DNA of 64,000 nucleotides from Alitta virens (GCA_932294295.1 OW028574.1:31690145-31754144); one strand, 5' to 3'. Shown: positions 12,646-29,582, numbered from the stretch's first letter. Notes: generated from the sequence alone by a model not told the origin. Program-made: numbers and translations.

Positions 12646-13130
12646 TACCGTGGCCCTTAAGTACAATTTTGACGCAACAGGGTTTCTAGATGCCACTAGG
12701 AAATTTCGACCCTGGAATGATTTCTAGATGCCGCTGAGTGATTTTAGCACTGCTACGAAGTCTAAACAGCTCTGCTGCCAGGTCTTTACAGTTCCGCTGC
12801 GAAGTCCACACAGATCCGCTGCAAGGCCTACGATTAGATAAAGGATAGATAGATAGACAGATAGATAGATAGATATGAAATTTATAAAAACACCTAATTA
12901 ATATTTATTTGAACTGTTATAAAAGAAAAATATTAAGAGCAAAGGTATAAATATAAAAACTGATGACAATAGAGTTCTGCTTTGAAGTCTTTTGTTTTTT
13001 AATATGAAACTTCGCAGCGTCGACACATCGCAGTGACATCGCGGCAGCGCTAAATTTACCTCGCAGCATCGAAATTTCACAGTGGCATCTAGAAACCCTG
13101 TTGCATCGAAATTGTACTTATGGGCCACGG
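12646..13130. mobile_element. 485-bp foldback / non-autonomous DNA transposon with 9-bp TSD
   Basis: The left ~60 bp (from 12648, 'CCGTGGCCCTTAAGTACAAT') is repeated inverted at the right end (ending 13130), including 'CAACAGGGTTTCTAGATGCC'. The 9-bp direct repeat TTGTAAGGT flanks it at 12637-12645 and 13131-13139. Inner sequence has diverged 'GCTGCGAAGT' repeats in both orientations and a GATA microsatellite (12839-12876). No transposase is encoded. A 9-bp TSD would fit Mutator-like or foldback elements, but the superfamily is inferred. Confidence 0.85.
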
Positions 13131-13224
13131 TTGTAAGGTACATGTCTTGACTCAGGACAAGTTTCTTACTCTTATATTATAATACATAGTACAGCTAGCT
13201 GATACATATCCATCCATAAAGTCA

Positions 13225-13440
13225 AGCGCTCGTGCATTAAACCCTTTTAATTTGCGCTCTTCGAACTTCGCTGAAGGTTAAAAAGACAATTGAATCTTGT
13301 AAGGATTGTCTGAAGTTCTGAACCCAAAGGTAACCCTGTGGACATGTAACTGAGAGAGCACTTGCACTGGCGGATCCAGCCTGGCCTCTACCGGGGGGGG
13401 GGGGGGGCGCTCGTGCATTAAACACATTTACACCCTTTGA
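13225..13440. repeat. Direct repeat and poly-G tract
   Basis: 'GCGCTCGTGCATTAAAC' occurs at ~13225 and ~13407. A run of about 14 G sits at 13390-13406 after 'GGCGGATCCAG', a motif common at ends of animal DNA transposons. Superfamily not determined. Confidence 0.5.
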
Positions 13441-13930
13441 ATTTGTATAATAACCAACCTTACTAGCTGATTACCCGTGGTACATACATGTATTACACTG
13501 TAATTATGTCCTTGCTCTTTACATTGTATGATGATTTTGTTTACTATAGATTATTTGGTATCATAGCTTATGTATATCAGGTTTTGTAAAAGCAACTAGA
13601 GCTGAAAATGTTTATGTATTTTTCTTTTAATAACCTGTTGATATAAATTACTTACTAATATGTTTAGTGATTTATAAATCCTTATTGGGCTTGGATGAGT
13701 AATATAGATTTGTAAATATTGTATGGTTTATACTTGCACACAAGTCACTTTAGTAAATATTTTACTACTTCTACTGGGAATTTCCAGGACAAGCGTCTAC
13801 ATAAATTTCCTTTTATATTCTCTACAGATCACAACAGTGGGAACGGTGGTTTATTGTGCAGTATATGTACCCCAGCATACAAGTGCTCACTGGCGGATCC
13901 AAGGTCCCCCATACCAGCCTTAATTTCTTT

Positions 13931-14270
13931 CGTGGCCCATTACAGCGTGACTCAGATACACCTCAATAGTCATGCTTTTGCATGGCAGCGGTTAAATATT
14001 TCTGCCATCAATGCACTATTCATTGTTCCTGTTCAGAGCCAAGCTGAACCTTCCTGTCAACTTATCCATTTTAATATCATTAAGTTCAAGCTCAGATGAA
14101 AATCACAAGCCATCAGGAATTTTTTTCGTGGCCCATTAACGCGTGACCCAGATACACCTCAATAGTCATGCTTTTGCATGGCAGCAGTTAAATATTTCTG
14201 CCATCAATGCACTATTCATTGTTCCTGTTCAGAGCCAAGCTGAACCTTCCTGTCAACTTATCCATTTTAA
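13931..14270. repeat. 196-bp tandem duplication, second copy interrupted
   Basis: Unit 1 begins at 13931 ('CGTGGCCCAT') and unit 2 at 14127, with very high identity. Unit 1 runs uninterrupted through 'CCATTTTAATATCATTAAG'. Unit 2 is broken at that TTAA and resumes at 15967 ('TTAATATCATTAAG'). Unit 1 therefore preserves the empty site of the intervening element. Confidence 0.9.
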
Positions 14271-15966
14271 AGGGGAACTAACAGAGTTTTGTATGTTCAT
14301 TTTAAAAGTTGAATTAGATGTAAAATAATATATTGCCGTGAATAAAAGTGTCTACAAGTCAAATTAAGTATGATTTTGAGCCAATTAAAAGTGCAGTTTG
14401 CACTCCCCGCCAGAACGCTGGGGGACGCCATTATTGCACACGGCACCAAGGCTAGTGACGTCACTTATGTCCTCAGTACATATAGGCCATATGTCTGACA
14501 TTGACAATCCTGTAATTTGATTCATATTTCTGCAATGATTGCAATCTGTCTCATTGTTGATATTACACCATTATCAAGGGTTAATAAAATTGTACTTCTT
14601 TGAAATATTGTATGATTGCAATTTATCTTGAAATAGGCCAGACAGAATTACAATTAGTATAATAATCCTATATGGAATGCCCCTGAATAAAATTGCAATT
14701 CAGATTCGGAATTTATAGGTGCCTAATGCTTATATTATGTTCCTAGCATTTAATTTAGTATATTTCAGGGGCGTAGCCAGGGCTGGATAAGGCGTTCTTG
14801 GTACCTAAAGCCCTGACACAACCATAACTTTTGAGTATTATTCAATTTCAAATTAATATTGTGTCCGAGGTGCTAGTGGGGGCGTTTTGTTGGTTTTTGT
14901 TTTGAAAGGTTTTACCCTTAAAAAACAAAATTGTTGTCTCGTAGTACTTATCCAGGTAAGGTCAGTTCTGGCTACGGCCCTGGTCTGTTTTTTTAGAGTT
15001 TAATACACTGTATACATTTTCCCCTAAGTATCTTCAGCAAGATTAGCAGCATGAATCAATTACTAAATTGCACTTTATTCAATTGGATGTCACTTGCATT
15101 GACACATAAATAAATATCACCTATATATACCGATGTAAAAGAAAATATAAAAACTAATTTTAAACAAAACTGTATCCAATAGTTTCCAATGTGTCATTTT
15201 TAATGGATTCATGTCTTAGTGGATTAACAAACATTTTTTCACTGCAATGGGTCATTTTATGTTATTGTTTCATAAATGTATACTTGCCACTATGATTTAA
15301 AATACTCAAAATTGCTCATTAGGAACTATTCATGTATAATACTCAGGCACAGCTGGGCAATTGACCTTAGGATTGTTTTTCTATGAGATATATTTATTTA
15401 TTCATTTGTGAGCAGGGAAAAAATAAAATAAAAGATTACAAATAAAATGTATAATAAAAATATATAAAATAGTATTAATAGCAACACAGTTGGACAAGAA
15501 GGCTTTAATTATTATTATATATAAGGAGCATGTCAGCTAGCAGATGTTGACAAGAGTCTGTTTTAATACAATTGTCATTGTACATATCTCAAATTATTCA
15601 ATGGCAATTAACTTGACACTTGAGCATGACTTGTTCTTAACGAAGGCTCAAGTGCAATTAACACCTGTTTCTGACACTGGTCAGCTCAAAATAATCGTGA
15701 GCAGGTGAGCAATGGTCAGTCAAGCAGTTGGATTGCCCACTTGGTTATCATTGGGGCTGAGAGGACAACAGTGATGTATTTCTGGCGAGTGCAAAACACC
15801 CGGGATAATCAAAAATGGCGGCCTCCGTAGTTCGCAACACAGGGCTAATAAATGCAGGATATTACTTTACCAGTGCCCATATACAAGTTATGAATAGCGT
15901 GGATGTGTTTCTATGGACCCAAGCTAACTTCTGACAGGTAAAAGTGCTGAAGGGTTTAGTTCCCCT
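14271..15966. mobile_element. ~1.7-kb non-autonomous TIR element at a TTAA site
   Basis: Ends are inverted repeats: AGGGGAACTAA at the left, and its complement ending in GTTCCCCT at the right. TTAA is present on both sides (14267-14270 and 15967-15970) and once in the empty site of the neighbouring duplicate. The TSD could be read as TTAA (piggyBac-like), TAA (PIF/Harbinger-like) or TA (mariner-like), because the terminal bases are ambiguous. No transposase frame is present. It lies just downstream of the PSMC1 gene. Confidence 0.82.
14766..14982. mobile_element. 217-bp hAT-like MITE nested in the larger element
   Basis: Left end 'CAGGGGCGTAGCCAGGGCTG' and right end 'CTGGCTACGGCCCTG' form terminal inverted repeats of hAT style. 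Flanks GTATATTT (14758-14765) and GTCTGTTT (14983-14990) agree at 6 of 8 positions, consistent with an old 8-bp TSD. No coding capacity. Confidence 0.75.
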
Positions 15967-16111
15967 TTAATATCATTAAGTTCAACCTCAGATGAAAATC
16001 ACAAGCCATCAAGACATGACTTTTTGTTAAATAAGATGAAAGTAGCATAGAGGAAATTCATATTTTTTCAACAAATCAAAGCCAACTATGACAAAAAACT
16101 TTTTCACAATC

Positions 16112-16117
16112 TTTATT
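16112..16117 (-). terminator. Putative poly(A) signal of PSMC1
   Basis: AATAAA on the minus strand about 55 bp past the stop codon of the proteasome gene. Position and motif fit; cleavage site not visible. Confidence 0.6.
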
Positions 16118-16172
16118 TCATTTGATAATATATTCAAAATATTAGTAAAGCTTAATATATAGGTTATATACA

Positions 16173-21769
<5,597 letters not shown>

Positions 21770-22121
21770 TTTGCCAGTCCGACTGCGCCTGCGCAGCTGT
21801 TTATAAGAATTCCGACAGATGTCTTCTCGATCGAGGTATGAAAAGCTGGTGGCGCCACAAATGGATATTGCCAGAACTAATTTTGCAAAATATTTGGCTG
21901 TCCCAATTTTTCTCATTAAAATCATGAAAAGCATTCAGGCATAGTTGCAAGAGACGAAACAAAATGAAAAAAAAAAAAAACCTCTAGTTTTGGAAAAGGC
22001 GGCCATTTTGTATCTGGGATGATTGACATAATTTTTTTTTTCATTGGTTTTTCAAATGATCAATTATCAACATTGATTGATTAATTGATGGATGGGTGGA
22101 TGAAGTTATGAATTGATGGAT

Positions 22122-22179
22122 GGGGAATTGTATTCACAGCTAGGCAGGTGGGGGAATTGTATTCACAGCTAGGCAGGTA
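22122..22179. repeat. Two-copy tandem repeat, 29 bp
   Basis: 'GGGGAATTGTATTCACAGC' plus 'TAGGCAGGT' twice in direct tandem. Confidence 0.85.
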
Positions 22180-22749
22180 ATAAAAACGAAAATCATAATT
22201 AAATTGCAAACAGCCTTGCAAAAAAAAAGAAAAGACTGACATTTACAAAGAATTGTTAAATTTTGTTACCTCTACAAAAAAGTTGGAAAAACTTAGTAAC
22301 TGAAAAATGAGATGTAGTAACAGCTCGTGTCTCTTACATTTAAAATGTCATGGTCACAGTGTCCCACATTGTTGATTTGGCAGGAGCACACCACGAAGAA
22401 ATTTTAGAAAGGCTGGCTAGCAGGCTGATACTGAGTTTCTATATGTTTCAGACACAATAGAGTTGAAAAGTTGTCAGTCTGGGAAACATTCATCTGTTAT
22501 TCATTTTTTTCTGACTTACCAGCTACTGCATAAGCACTGGTGCCAGGCAGCCCATTGATAATTATTCTCTCAGCCAGCCTGCCCAATAAATTCACTCAGC
22601 TAGCAACCGAAAAAACCAGCCAGCCAATTCAATTAACCCAGCTAGCAACTTTCTTAGCCAGCTGACATTTCTTAGCTTTTCTTCCCAGCCAGCTGAGTTC
22701 AAACTAAGCTGCTCACATGGTGGCTAAACCGTAAAACATGGGATGCCTG

Positions 22750-23880
22750 TCCATTTGCTCTTGTGAGGCGTCTTTTGTTTCCAAAGCTTAAAGTACTCAT
22801 TCTAGCATTGAAGTCCCCACATAGGGATATATCACAGTTATCCTTAGCTGACACCTCCTCTATCAAGATATTGACATAGTCTGTTCTAACTGTGGTGTTA
22901 TGAATATAGGATAAGTCCGCAGGAGAGAGGTATATACATCCTATCAGTATATTTTTTGATAATTTTAAAACATTCAGATATTAGTATGACCCACACAATA
23001 CACTGATGGTTACTCTCTAGACTTATCTTACTTATTAAGCTTCCGATGCCCTTTCTGATGCCTATATTTCCTTGGGAAGTCTTTATAAACATACCCTGGT
23101 ATATAATTATACATAGATTCCATGCCAGCTTCTGAATGAGTTTCTGTGGAGAAATATAATGTCGTGTAGGCCTACATCAAGTAGTCTTGTAAATCTGAAT
23201 TACTAAGTCCTCGAATATTCCAGCATCATTTGAGCATGCAGGTTGGCTATTTATGTTAGCTTCAACAGTATTCATATTTACTTTTGTTCTTTTATCAATA
23301 CACTTAATTCATTTGAGCATGTATACATTTGCTATTTATGTTAGTTTGAACACAAGTAATCACATTTATATTTGTTCTTTTATCAATTACAACAGGTACT
23401 CCTCTAACTTTATCAGAATTACCAACAGTGACCAATCCAAGGCACCCGCACAGCTAAATACACCTCTTATTCATCAGTTCTTTCAAATGTCTTGCTAATA
23501 TTGAGCAGCAGTAGCCCTGAGTGAAACCATCATGCAGATGGAGATGTGATGATTCTGCGAATGTCAGCTGAGCGTTGCTGTTACAGAGTTCCTGCAGTTT
23601 CCGATTAAGGGCATAAATTTTCCTCCGTAGCCCAGGATGTTCAACCCTGTTCGAGATACTATTGACCATTAATTTTGAAGAAGGGAATACGTTCATGATA
23701 GGCGTTATCAGGTCCGTAATGTCCTGAAAATGTACAGTTGGTGAGCACATATCGCTTTTGATGGTCTGCCCGGGGATACTATGCTTGTTGCATTGATATT
23801 TAGATTAGCAAGCTCCAAGCTAAGGTTTCTAGTGTTCGATCCCAATGATCAAGGCAGATTTACTTGTGTTGCTGATGTGA
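22750..23880 (-). pseudogene. Non-LTR element remnant: SGNH-hydrolase + AP endonuclease
   Basis: Two parts in order on the minus strand. At ~23880-23454, several frames give an SGNH/GDSL-like esterase pattern: a degenerate block I 'GSNTRNLSLEL', then 'SIVSPGRPS', 'IYALNRKLQELCNSN' and 'LHDGFTQGYC' near the C-terminal catalytic D..H block. At ~23220-22750, broken frames show endonuclease signatures including 'CGDFNAR'. Esterase domains are known in ORFs of some CR1-like and related retroelements, where they may aid RNP membrane or lipid interaction. No RT follows; many stops and frameshifts mean it is dead. Confidence 0.6.
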
Positions 23881-23931
23881 TGCTGTATCTCTTGCTGTAT
23901 CTCTGTAGTTCGAGTAGCAATTTATTTAGCC

Positions 23932-24923
23932 AAAAGACCAAATGCATTCTCTACAACTCTTCTTCCTCAGGACAATCTGTAATTGTAGATACGTTGCGGC
24001 CTTGTGAGACCCCTCTGTGGGATGGGCTTCATCAACCAGGTCCTGAGGGGAAAGGCTTCATCTCCCACAATGAAGTACGGAACATCTCTGTCACCATTTG
24101 GTAGAACTTCAGGAGGAGGTATCCCAAGACTTCCATCTTCCAAGGCTTTTCTCAAGTCAGTTCTGGCAAACACACCTCCATCAGAGTCTGCACCATTGGA
24201 GCCCATGTCCACGTAGAGAAATTGATAGTTAGCATCCACAAGAGCCATCAGGACAATGGAGAAGAAGCCCTTGTAGTTGTACATAGTACACAGACCCTGA
24301 ATTTGGAGGACACTTGATAGCCACGTTTCCCAGTTCCACTGCGAGGCAAAGAGGTCGGCAACTTCCTTCCAATCTTCTGGAGTAATGGGACAGGAGAGAA
24401 GTTCATCACTGTAAACTTGGATGATGGCATCACAAACTTCAGGGACAAAATTACAAATGGTATTTCCAGCCACTCTGAAGCCATACTGAAGTGATGTGTA
24501 GCTGTTCCCTGTTGCTATGTACCTCAAGGTGATGGCAAGCTTTAGGCCAGGTTCTAAAGCTTTCCTGCAGAAAGTATCTTGCTTCTCTATGAGGGGTCCA
24601 ACTTTTTCAAGCAACTCACTGAACAAGGCTGGATCAACTCTCATGAAGTTCTTGAAGGATGCCACATCTTCATTCTCCAATTCCTTTATTAACTTCTCAA
24701 ACTGGCCATACATTGGTCTTCTGAGGAGCCAAGGTCTTGTCCAATACCTTTTCTTCTTTGCCTTTCTTTCCTTCTTCTTCAACATTTTGTGAAGCAGCAA
24801 TGCCACTGCTAAGTTGGTATTTACCATAGTAAATAGCATCAAGTCTTTCTCCATAGGGGTCTCCATGGTCAATGTGTTGACTGCTGTGTAGACTACTGCC
24901 AAATGATTGCTCAGAACACACAT
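23932..24923 (-). pseudogene. PIF/Harbinger-type transposase (HARBI1-like), broken
   Basis: A 318-residue frame from 24923 gives a DDE_Tnp_4-type nuclease. It contains 'LKLAITLRYIATGNSYTSLQ' and 'FRVAGNTICNFV' (N-terminal helix-turn-helix region), 'LYVDMGSNGADSDGGVF' (first D) and 'YFIVGDEAFPLR' (second D). The frame stops at 23967, but the third catalytic motif 'RRVVENAFGLLAK' (E) follows in a shifted frame down to ~23932. So all three catalytic residues are visible but separated by a frameshift. The C-terminal end is lost. No Myb-like partner gene or terminal repeats were found nearby. Confidence 0.85.
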
Positions 24924-24952
24924 TCAGGCCTTTTATTATATATAGGATTTAA

Positions 24953-25300
24953 ACCCCCCCCCCCCCGGCATAAATTGAGCGGTCGGCAAGTGGTGAATGG
25001 TCAGAGAGTGGTCGGCGAATGGTCGGCGAATGGTTGGTGAGTGGTTGGCATGTAAAGAAGAGTAATTGCTTGACACTCAGGACAATAGAGGAGTGCTTGC
25101 TCGGGGAGTTGTCGGCGAGTGGTTGGCGTGTTTTTGCAGAGTGCTCGTGTTCACTCTCCTTCATTCCTGCTCAAACGGCAACAACACTGGGTCAACACTT
25201 GAATTAATCGGCGAGCAATCTGGGAACAATCTCGGAGCAATTGCCGAGCAATCGCCGAGCAATCGCCGAGCAATAGGCGAGTCGTTGCTGACTTGCTTTT
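24953..25300. repeat. Poly-C tract and inverted short-repeat arms
   Basis: Starts with a C14-class run. 'GGTCGGCGAAT' repeats at 25005-25045 face 'GAGCAATCGCC' repeats at 25235-25280 in inverse orientation, suggesting a decayed foldback element. Confidence 0.5.
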
Positions 25301-25502
25301 TCTAGGCATCAAATGAACAAGAGTGAAGCCAACTGATTGCTTGCCAGCAATCGTCATCACTCTGCATCGTCACTTGGCTATGTGAGATAGTGGCTTTAAT
25401 AAGTCTGGTTATTTTATTTATTTTTAGGGTGTTATTTTGGAATGTTGGCCTAAATAAAGGAATTGATCATATCACGAGCGTGTGGTCTTTCTATTTGGTT
25501 AC

Positions 25503-25580
25503 ATATATGTCATATCATAATCATTAACTTAGTCATATCATAATCATTAACTTAGTTATATCATAATCATTAACTTAGTC
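25503..25580. repeat. 24-bp tandem repeat, three copies
   Basis: 'CATATCATAATCATTAACTT' plus 'AGT' repeated three times. Confidence 0.85.
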
Positions 25581-26379
25581 ATCAGGATGAGACACATTGG
25601 TGCAACATGTTTCTCTACAGTTGCCACAAGTGGTTGAGTTCAGTTTTCGTCATCAGATTGCTGCAATCCGTACTGCAGTTGCATCTCATAGCACCCAAAA
25701 GAGAATCCGGAGCTGCTGGCATCTCATTCATAATTGGAATCACCTGTGATCAACAAATTTTCCATCCCCATTCTTCTAATGGAACTCCGTGTGTTTCTCC
25801 TTTTCATGCTAGCACTTTCAAGTAGACTAAGGCAATGGAACTTTCCAGCAGCTGACGTGGGTGGGAGGCTTTGTGGTTGTACTTGGTTTGTCTTTGTTGC
25901 AACACCTGACTTCCCATAGCACATAGAAAACATGCCAGTTTAAATCATCATACCTGAAATAAATTAACAGCGAATGAAATCCAAATATGAAGGCTTAATC
26001 CTGACCTTTGGAAGTTCATTAGAGTTTGATTTCCAAGGTCTCATGACTTGACCATGGGCAATCATGTTGTAAAGTCCACTGCCCTGTATTCACTCATTTA
26101 TACATGTCTGATATATAGATATTCATGACTACAGTCACAGACACTTCTGTTTAATATAGTTAGTCATGCATGCATGAGGTTTGAAGTGCATTGACTATTA
26201 TGTTAGTTATTGATATACATTGTTAGAGTTTGTGTGCAATGCTAGAGCCAAACTTCGGGACAATATCCATCTGGCTCGTTCATCCCAAAAGGTTTTTTCA
26301 TTAGACAGGTTCCAGTGGCAAACCAGTTGTGCAACTGATAAATCAAACAATGAGTGTAACAATGGTATTAATTAACAAA

Positions 26380-27558
26380 TCTTGTCAAATGTTATTGATG
26401 TTCATGTGTATGATTCTGGTTTTGGTAGTGTAATGTTAGGAAATGGTGTGATGACTTCTGTTGCTAAACATTTTGATATCCCTTTTGTTGAGAATACTTC
26501 GGGTGAACACTCAGGCTCTAACTTAAACAATGTTAATCAATTTTCAGAAACCCAGATTCTAAATGATGATCATAACAATAATCAGTGCACATCACTAAAC
26601 AGTGGACAGGCTAGTACAAACTCTAAAAGTGCTATCTAGGAACATCCAGGGTATAGGTAAAAATTTGAGATCTCAGAAATCACACAACTTGTTAAAAATA
26701 ACGATATCATATTCTTGTCTGAAACAATGAAACTAGATAGCTTTCAAGCTAACATTGATGGGTACAAATATTTCCACTGTCAAAGGAATTTTCAACACCC
26801 TAAAGCTTGAAGGCCATCAGGTGGCATTGCAGTACTGATAAAGAATGCGCTAAAACTGTATCTATTGTAAAAGCTAAAGAGCATGTAATCTGATTAAAAA
26901 TTTCAAGTAGCAATCAGTCAGAAATATATTTAGGTCGGCTGTACATACCCCCACAGGGAAGCACAATTAACATTAATAGTAGTTATAGCAATGATATTTA
27001 TAACCAGATTAGGGAAAACATTGCGTCATATCTTAACAAAACGCCATGTGTTGCAATCTTTGGTGACTTCAACAGTAGAACTGGAACGTTGATCGATGTA
27101 GAACAAAATTTAAATGGGAAAAACTCTTATATTATTGCAGACCTAAACAATGCAGTGTCCCATGTCATTGGAGTTAATAACTTCTGGCCATGCCACGAAA
27201 GACATTCAAAAGACAAAGTTGAAAATGCATATGGTAAAGAACTTCTAGATCTATGTAAAGTCAGCAATCTTAAAATCATGAATGGATATTACAATGCTGA
27301 TAAACCTGTGACTTTACATGCTGTGCTCCACTAGGTCAAAGTGTCGTAGATCATTTGCTATGTTCTAAGAGCATTTTCAAGATCTTACAGACTTTTGAAA
27401 TAACACAAAAACTTGTTGAGTCAGATCATCGACCATTGAGATTTTTTTTGGAATTACCGGCGGTGAGGAAAATTAACATTTGTAACCCTAGACTGAGTGA
27501 TAAATCAAAAAACTCAACATTCAAATATGTGTATGATAGGAACAAACTCAATGAATAA
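26380..27558 (+). pseudogene. Non-LTR endonuclease remnant
   Basis: Broken plus-strand frames carry endonuclease landmarks: 'FLSETMKLDSF' near 26715, 'GDFNSRTGTL' near 27060, 'YGKELLDLCKVSNL' near 27230 and 'ESDHRPLRFF' near 27420, spaced as in AP-like endonuclease domains. The first frame (26382-26639) has no recognised domain. No reverse transcriptase follows; the sequence ends where the Polinton begins, so the Polinton may have inserted into it or next to it. Confidence 0.65.
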
Positions 27559-27895
27559 AAGTAGTGGGGTATGAGAGAGCTTCTACTGCCGCTTCTGGAA
27601 AACTTTTTTTTATGGTGGGGTGGTGAATTCGCAAACAGTAGCTAACTGCTTTGGGGTGAATTGATAATTAATTGCTTTCGGGGGTGTAGCTTATTGCTTT
27701 GGGGTGAATTGATAATTAATTGCTTTCGGGGTGAGCCGATCAAACTGCTCAGTTACAATCTGATCCCTGATCACATTAATCAATTCAAACAATTTAAAGG
27801 CTTGACACCTAATAACACAAAGTGAGACATGCAATTCTTTGAAGTAATTCTACACTACAACAGAACCTGCAGGTGGTTAATTGATATCAGAAAGG

Positions 27896-28462
27896 ATGCA
27901 TATAAAAACGGCTCAAGCCATAGACAACCATTCTCTTCATAGCACTCAAGAGTTCCACATATTTGCAATGACTGACCAACCTAAGTTTGACCACCAGTGC
28001 GTGGAGATTGGTGATAAGAGGAGTACAGTAGCTTCTGTTACAACAAATGGCTTCTGTCTTACACAATTCCACCCTCAACCTGGTGGCAAGCTGAAACCAA
28101 AGTCAATTGCTATGAATGTGAGAGCTACAAAGGTTATTGATCAAAATCTTGATGAAATACAATGCACAATTTGTGATTTGAAGAATGGAGAACTGAAAGA
28201 TGCATACTCTCTACCTCTTGGTCAATTATTATTCCTATCAATTGATCCTGGAGTGAGATGCATTAGCATCAGAAAAATCTTCCGTCCAAAATTTGATAGA
28301 AAAAAACTCTTCCCAGGATCGCAGGGTCTTGGGCTTACAATAGAAGAGTTTGAAAGACTATTTTCAGAATGGCATGAACTGATGGAAACAGTCCCATTGG
28401 ACCAAACTGAAACATGCAATCATGAAAAAGATGATCAAAGCTGTGTTTATTGTTTCGGATAA
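27896..28462 (+). CDS. PC4-like ssDNA-binding protein of the Polinton
   Basis: Intact frame of about 188 residues from ATG 27896; another ATG at 27968 is a possible start. The C-terminal region, with 'VRCISIRKIFRPKF' followed by 'LFPGSQGLGLTIEEFERL', has the layout of the PC4/p15 coactivator domain: beta strands with basic and aromatic residues, a Gly-rich turn, then a helix. Such domains bind single-stranded DNA, which would suit replication or late transcription. The last residues form a C/H-containing tail with 'CNHEKDDQSCVYC'. This assignment is by pattern only. First gene of the plus-strand block. Confidence 0.5.
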   Translation: MHIKTAQAIDNHSLHSTQEFHIFAMTDQPKFDHQCVEIGDKRSTVASVTTNGFCLTQFHPQPGGKLKPKSIAMNVRATKVIDQNLDEIQCTICDLKNGELKDAYSLPLGQLLFLSIDPGVRCISIRKIFRPKFDRKKLFPGSQGLGLTIEEFERLFSEWHELMETVPLDQTETCNHEKDDQSCVYCFG

Positions 28463-28736
28463 ATCGTTCCCTAGTACACATATTCCATCATATCAATGAG
28501 AGTTTATAATCATAAATAACATAAAAACAATATATAATATTAAATACCCTCCAAAAAAAAGAAAAAAGCAGTGGAATAACTGCACAAGATTATGACTTCA
28601 TGAGCTGGCCTGCGCGCGGCGAAGTTGCAATCAAAAACCAACAGCTCCATACAGCTTAAAATATATTTACCTCAACATATATTCAGTGACTTGCAATGCA
28701 TTCAAATCCTTCTATGACATTATTGTTAAATATTTA

Positions 28737-28803
28737 AGGAAGGGCGGAGGCTATAGTCAAACTATTCCAATAATAAAGTTTGATCCATAAGCTCCGCCTT
28801 CCC
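28737..28803. promoter_or_regulatory. Long hairpin between the PC4-like and ATPase genes
   Basis: 'GGAAGGGCGGAGGCTATAGT' pairs with downstream 'CATAAGCTCCGCCTTCC' around an AT-rich loop, giving a ~26-bp imperfect stem. It sits ~275 bp after one gene and ~130 bp before the next. A long TA tract (28856-28878) follows, ~60 bp upstream of the ATPase start, and could serve as a TATA region. A 3'-end-forming hairpin, as known in mimivirus-type mRNAs, is one possible role; this is inference. Confidence 0.55.
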
Positions 28804-28934
28804 CTATCTTGGGGAGCGTCCTTCGTAGACATATCCAGTCACTGCGGGGGGAGGTATATATATATATATATATATATTAAAAAAACATTCCGCACTTCAT
28901 ATTTCATTCTCCGATTTTCTTTGCTCGCATAAAG

Positions 28935-29582
28935 ATGTTTCCATTTGAAGCAGGGTGTACACACATTACAATCGGTCAGAGCGGCTCTGGTAAGACTCAG
29001 TTTATATATAAAGTATTGAAAAATAAAAATGTTATGTTTGACAACAATCCACCACAAAAAATACGATATTATTATGGAATTTGGCAGGATTTATTCACAG
29101 AAATGCTAGAAGTTATTGACGGAATTTCATTCCATGAGGGATTACCAACAGAAGAAGAATTACTAGAGTTTACTGATCCAAATATCCACTCGCTAATAAT
29201 TTTAGATGATATTATGCATCTAGCTGCTTATAGTCAAGTTGTTGAATTGATTTTTACAAGGATATCACACCACAGATGCTGTAGTTGTTTTTATCTTCAA
29301 CAGAATGCCTTTATCAAAGGAAAAAATCAAATAACCATTGCAATGAACACTAAATACATCGAAGTATTTCGCTCCCCCCGCAGCTTGATGCAATTACAAT
29401 ACTTAAATAGTCAAATATTTCCTACTGATAAAAATATATTAGCTAAATCTTATAAAGATATCATGTCAACACATAATTTTGGATATTTAGTTATTGATTT
29501 AACAGCTCATTGCATAGACGAGTTAAGAATAAGATCGCAAATATTTCCTTCAGACGACACAATTGTATATATCAATGAATAA
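28935..29582 (+). CDS. Genome-packaging ATPase (A32/FtsK-HerA type)
   Basis: Intact 215-residue frame from ATG 28935. Walker A GQSGSGKT at residues 14-21 and Walker B 'LIILDD' at 87-92 with the expected spacing. The downstream 'RCCSCFYLQQNAF' matches the sensor region of this family (strand followed by Q). Polinton ATPases are this short. In the virus-like cycle the protein would pump element DNA into capsids. No break visible, one of the few intact genes here. Its last codons overlap the start of the next frame. Confidence 0.9.
   Translation: MFPFEAGCTHITIGQSGSGKTQFIYKVLKNKNVMFDNNPPQKIRYYYGIWQDLFTEMLEVIDGISFHEGLPTEEELLEFTDPNIHSLIILDDIMHLAAYSQVVELIFTRISHHRCCSCFYLQQNAFIKGKNQITIAMNTKYIEVFRSPRSLMQLQYLNSQIFPTDKNILAKSYKDIMSTHNFGYLVIDLTAHCIDELRIRSQIFPSDDTIVYINE

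Noticed and set aside
13237..13425. Proline-rich small protein on the minus strand
   Set aside because: Depends on the poly-G tract and has no homology.
27559..27740. Left terminal inverted repeat of the Polinton
   Set aside because: A plausible AG-starting end and internal duplication are present, but no matching inverted copy was found at the right side, so I did not annotate a TIR.
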